Assembly: GCA_902488455.1 (NCBI GenBank)
Contig: CABTWG010000062.1
Coordinates: 1 to 5,671 of the forward strand
Origin: an uncultured Peptoniphilus sp.
GTDB taxonomy: Bacteria > Bacillota > Clostridia > Tissierellales > Peptoniphilaceae
Length of the DNA: 5,671 bases
Direction of reading: 5' to 3'
The notes below the pieces were generated by a model, which was given only the letters and a program-made list of their open reading frames with translations, searched no databases and had not been told where the DNA came from. This document shows, piece by piece, positions 5,432 to 5,671 of this stretch. Made by a program: the position numbers and the translations under genes. Position 1 is the first letter of the stretch; every line of letters starts with the position of its first letter.

Positions 5432-5459
5432 ATTATACCACCCCCCCGAATTATGTAAA
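5432..5459 (-). promoter_or_regulatory. Promoter of the secreted-protein operon with a seven-G run in its spacer
   Basis: On the minus strand TTTACA (5459-5454, five of six consensus bases) and a perfect TATAAT (5437-5432) are separated by 16 bp. The -10 box is extended by TGG. The spacer contains seven consecutive G (5447-5441). The DNA upstream is A/T rich and could act as an UP element. A start near 5425 gives a leader of about 190 nt. It is 24 bases past the rRNA terminator U-tract, so it is separate from the rRNA operon. Confidence 0.75.
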
Positions 5460-5482
5460 CTTTTACTAATAAATTTTTTCAT

Positions 5483-5520
5483 AAAAAAACTTGCGTCGTC
5501 TCTATAGATCAACGCAAGTT
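5483..5520 (-). terminator. rRNA operon terminator after 5S
   Basis: AACTTGCGT (minus, 5520-5512), a 15-nt loop and ACGCAAGTT (5496-5488) form a perfect 9-bp stem followed by a T run (complement of the A run 5483-5489). It begins about 22 bases after the end of the 5S gene and before the promoter of the secreted-protein operon. Confidence 0.88.
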
Positions 5521-5542
5521 AATTATAAATGCTTAAAAAGCA

Positions 5543-5658
5543 ACCGGCAATAACTTACTCTCCCAGGCCGTTACCAGCCAAGTACCATCAGCGCATGAAG
5601 GCTTAACTTCTGTGTTCGATATGGGTACAGGTGGGTCCCTTCTGCTTTTGTCACCGGA
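5543..5658 (-). rRNA. rrf: 5S ribosomal RNA
   Basis: The minus strand carries a 5S rRNA of about 116 nt. Conserved internal segments are visible, including ACCTGTACCCATATCGAAC, ACAGAAGTTAAG, and the late GGTAAC...CCTGGGAGAGTA region. The ends pair as 5S helix I, with CCGGUGA at the 5' side and UUGCCGG at the 3' side over seven pairs, which sets the boundaries to within a few bases. It is followed by a terminator and is presumably the last gene of an rRNA operon whose other genes lie beyond the window. The 13 bases upstream within the window hold no recognisable gene. Confidence 0.93.
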
Positions 5659-5671
5659 TATTACTGCAAAA

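Overview
The window suggests a low-GC Gram-positive anaerobe, probably Peptoniphilaceae/Tissierellia (Anaerococcus, Peptoniphilus or a relative). The reasons are AT-rich DNA, strong AGGAGG ribosome binding sites, AGA/CTA/ATA-rich codon use, and a tandem pair of secreted proteins with copper-amine-oxidase-N-like domains, a protein type common in that group. The genus is an inference. No mobile element, CRISPR array or tRNA was seen.

Layout: (1) 1-392, minus: the first 130 codons of tuf (EF-Tu), cut by the window edge. (2) 531-1856, minus: a complete MATE-family multidrug/cation antiporter, followed by an AT-rich terminator and then tuf. (3) 1961-2914, plus: a complete D-2-hydroxyacid dehydrogenase, divergent from the MATE gene. 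The two share a 104-bp spacer in which perfect -10 boxes for both strands abut in one palindrome. (4) 2915-3099: a convergent spacer with a terminator for each side. (5) 3100-5237, minus: two adjacent genes, 32 bp apart, encoding exported paralogues. Each has a signal peptide and two copies of a KYPxxVYxDxTYxPL domain, and the C-terminal halves differ. (6) 5238-5542: the upstream region of that pair. It holds a strong promoter with a run of seven G in its 16-bp spacer, a leader of about 190 nt with a 19-codon ORF and two small hairpins, and the rRNA terminator. (7) About 5543-5658, minus: a 5S rRNA gene, presumably the end of an rRNA operon outside the window.

The genes do not form one pathway. 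tuf and 5S are core translation genes flanking a metabolic enzyme, an efflux pump and a surface/secreted protein operon. The part most worth a second look is the control region of the secreted pair. A homopolymer sits exactly between near-consensus -35 and -10 boxes, so slippage could tune or switch expression, and the long leader carries a small ORF with a strong ribosome binding site.
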